DNA of 64,000 nucleotides from Coprinellus micaceus. Its lineage: Eukaryota > Basidiomycota > Agaricomycetes > Agaricales > Psathyrellaceae. This document shows, piece after piece, positions 63,401 to 64,000 of this stretch. Positions within the stretch are counted from its first letter, which is position 1. Each line of letters starts with the position of its first letter. Position numbers and translations under genes: made by a program. The stretch is taken from contig OX596342.1 of the NCBI GenBank assembly GCA_951394405.1, forward strand, positions 2,914,001 through 2,978,000, given 5' to 3'. The notes beneath the pieces were generated by a model. The model was given only the letters and a program-made list of their open reading frames with translations, made no database searches and was not told where the DNA came from.

Positions 63401-64000
63401 GGTATGCACCATCTCTGTGTATGCATGACCGAGTAACTCATGCACTCCAGGCTATCAACGGCTGGGTCATCGACTCCGACGAATTTGAAGGGCTCCTTTT
63501 AAGCAAAAAGGATTGGGAACAGCTTGAGATGCTGTGCAAAGTTCTTGAGGTGCGAGCATTGTCAAATCCTTGCGCTTCTCAGTGTAATCACACTCACTTT
63601 CCATCCAGCCATTTGCAGACGCAACTCGTCAGCTTTCCGCTTCGAGGCATCCCACTATTCCCCTTGTCCTTCCCATCTATCATGGGTTGGATCAAAAGCT
63701 CGTCGCTTTTCAAGACGACCCTTCGGCGTCGCCTGCGCTTATTAAAGCGCTCCGAGCTGGGCGTATCAAGCTCATAAAGTACAAGGTCCCTGCATTCGAG
63801 AACCACAACTATATTCTTGGAACAGGTCAGCCCCTACTATCACTCTCAATCTACGTTGGGGCGTTAAACATTTCCCGACATTTAGCCCTTCATCCATCAT
63901 TGCGCAGCCGCTGGTTCCGAGTGCTTGCAGCAGAGGACTACTTAGTCGAGGATGAAGTGGAAAGGGTGGCAAAGCTCAGAAAAGACCAGGAGGAGCAATC
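60495..64000 (+). CDS. hAT-family transposase, 5' part (runs off the window)
   Basis: Exons by splice sites: 60495-61307, 61373-61480, 61552-61817, 61887-62364, 62431 to about 62650, about 62708-63133, 63192-63401, 63451-63549, 63609-63825 and 63886 onward. The start is MTAPKPTPNYFQVFINYAKS. A long acidic/basic linker follows (KRKKATEPSDNEGSGSDDSD, GKRKGG). Next comes a BED-type zinc finger with WVSECEYCGA and HLPKCEKF, then the RNase H-fold core: ATDTWTT with the first acidic residue and LAADNASVND with the second. The later parts TRWNSTHAMIKRAL and LHPSLRSRWF are typical of hAT. The dimerisation domain lies beyond base 64000. The junction near 62650-62708 lacks a clean GT-AG pair that keeps frame, so it may carry a mutation. 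It would excise and insert its own element in the nucleus. Confidence 0.8.

Overview
The window looks like filamentous-fungal nuclear DNA, most likely from an agaricomycete basidiomycete. Introns are 50-85 nt with GT-AG ends and a CTAAC-type branch point. TATA boxes sit about 100 nt upstream of starts. The gene content (F-box-like, BTB/POZ, hAT and integrase-core families) is typical of mushroom-lineage fungi such as Rhizoctonia/Ceratobasidium-like species, but the genus is inference only. No rRNA, tRNA, CRISPR or bacterial-type signal was seen.

The region is gene-poor and dominated by nested duplications. A unit holding an F-box-like gene, a tiny secreted-peptide gene, a degenerate short-ORF unit and a 25-codon ORF occupies 1-5440. 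It recurs at 46020-52480, and its right half recurs again at 52490-55690 (direct) and 28450-30990 (inverted). A second inverted pair is 26270-28400 / 56150-58140. A third is (5570-6069 plus 15857-17110) / 32965-31440. Between these lie three decayed minus-strand gene copies (18.6-20.8, 22.0-24.4 and 34.8-36.2 kb), several TIR elements and, at the right edge, the 5' part of a hAT transposase gene.

The main discovery is at 6070-15850. A 9,781-bp segment is bounded by 161-bp terminal inverted repeats (one mismatch), packed with TTGCGC/GCGCAA motifs, and flanked by a 6-bp direct duplication (CAGTCG). The paralogous locus at 32466-32471 carries one CAGTCG and no insert, a natural empty site. The segment therefore behaves as a very large DNA transposon. 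Its cargo is a BTB-domain gene (minus), a five-exon integrase-core (DDE) gene (plus) and a Cys/His-rich gene (plus). The integrase is the natural candidate for its mobilisation. Nested in the last exon of the third gene is a young 2,047-bp non-autonomous LTR retrotransposon (identical 201-bp LTRs, tRNA-like primer site, polypurine tract, ACGC target duplication). It carries one unfamiliar 423-residue ORF in antisense. Across this insertion the host gene's frame continues exactly if the element and one ACGC copy are ignored.

A second set of findings concerns very small genes. Five spliced genes of about 50 codons (2585, 26550, 31390-, 49245, 57870-) fall into two families. All have a signal peptide split by one phase-1 intron and a Cys-containing C terminus around QACQ; one copy has a nonsense codon. 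Separately, a 25-codon ORF beginning MGQ occurs four times (5066, 29120-, 52161, 55342) behind TATA-type promoters, with no indel or stop.
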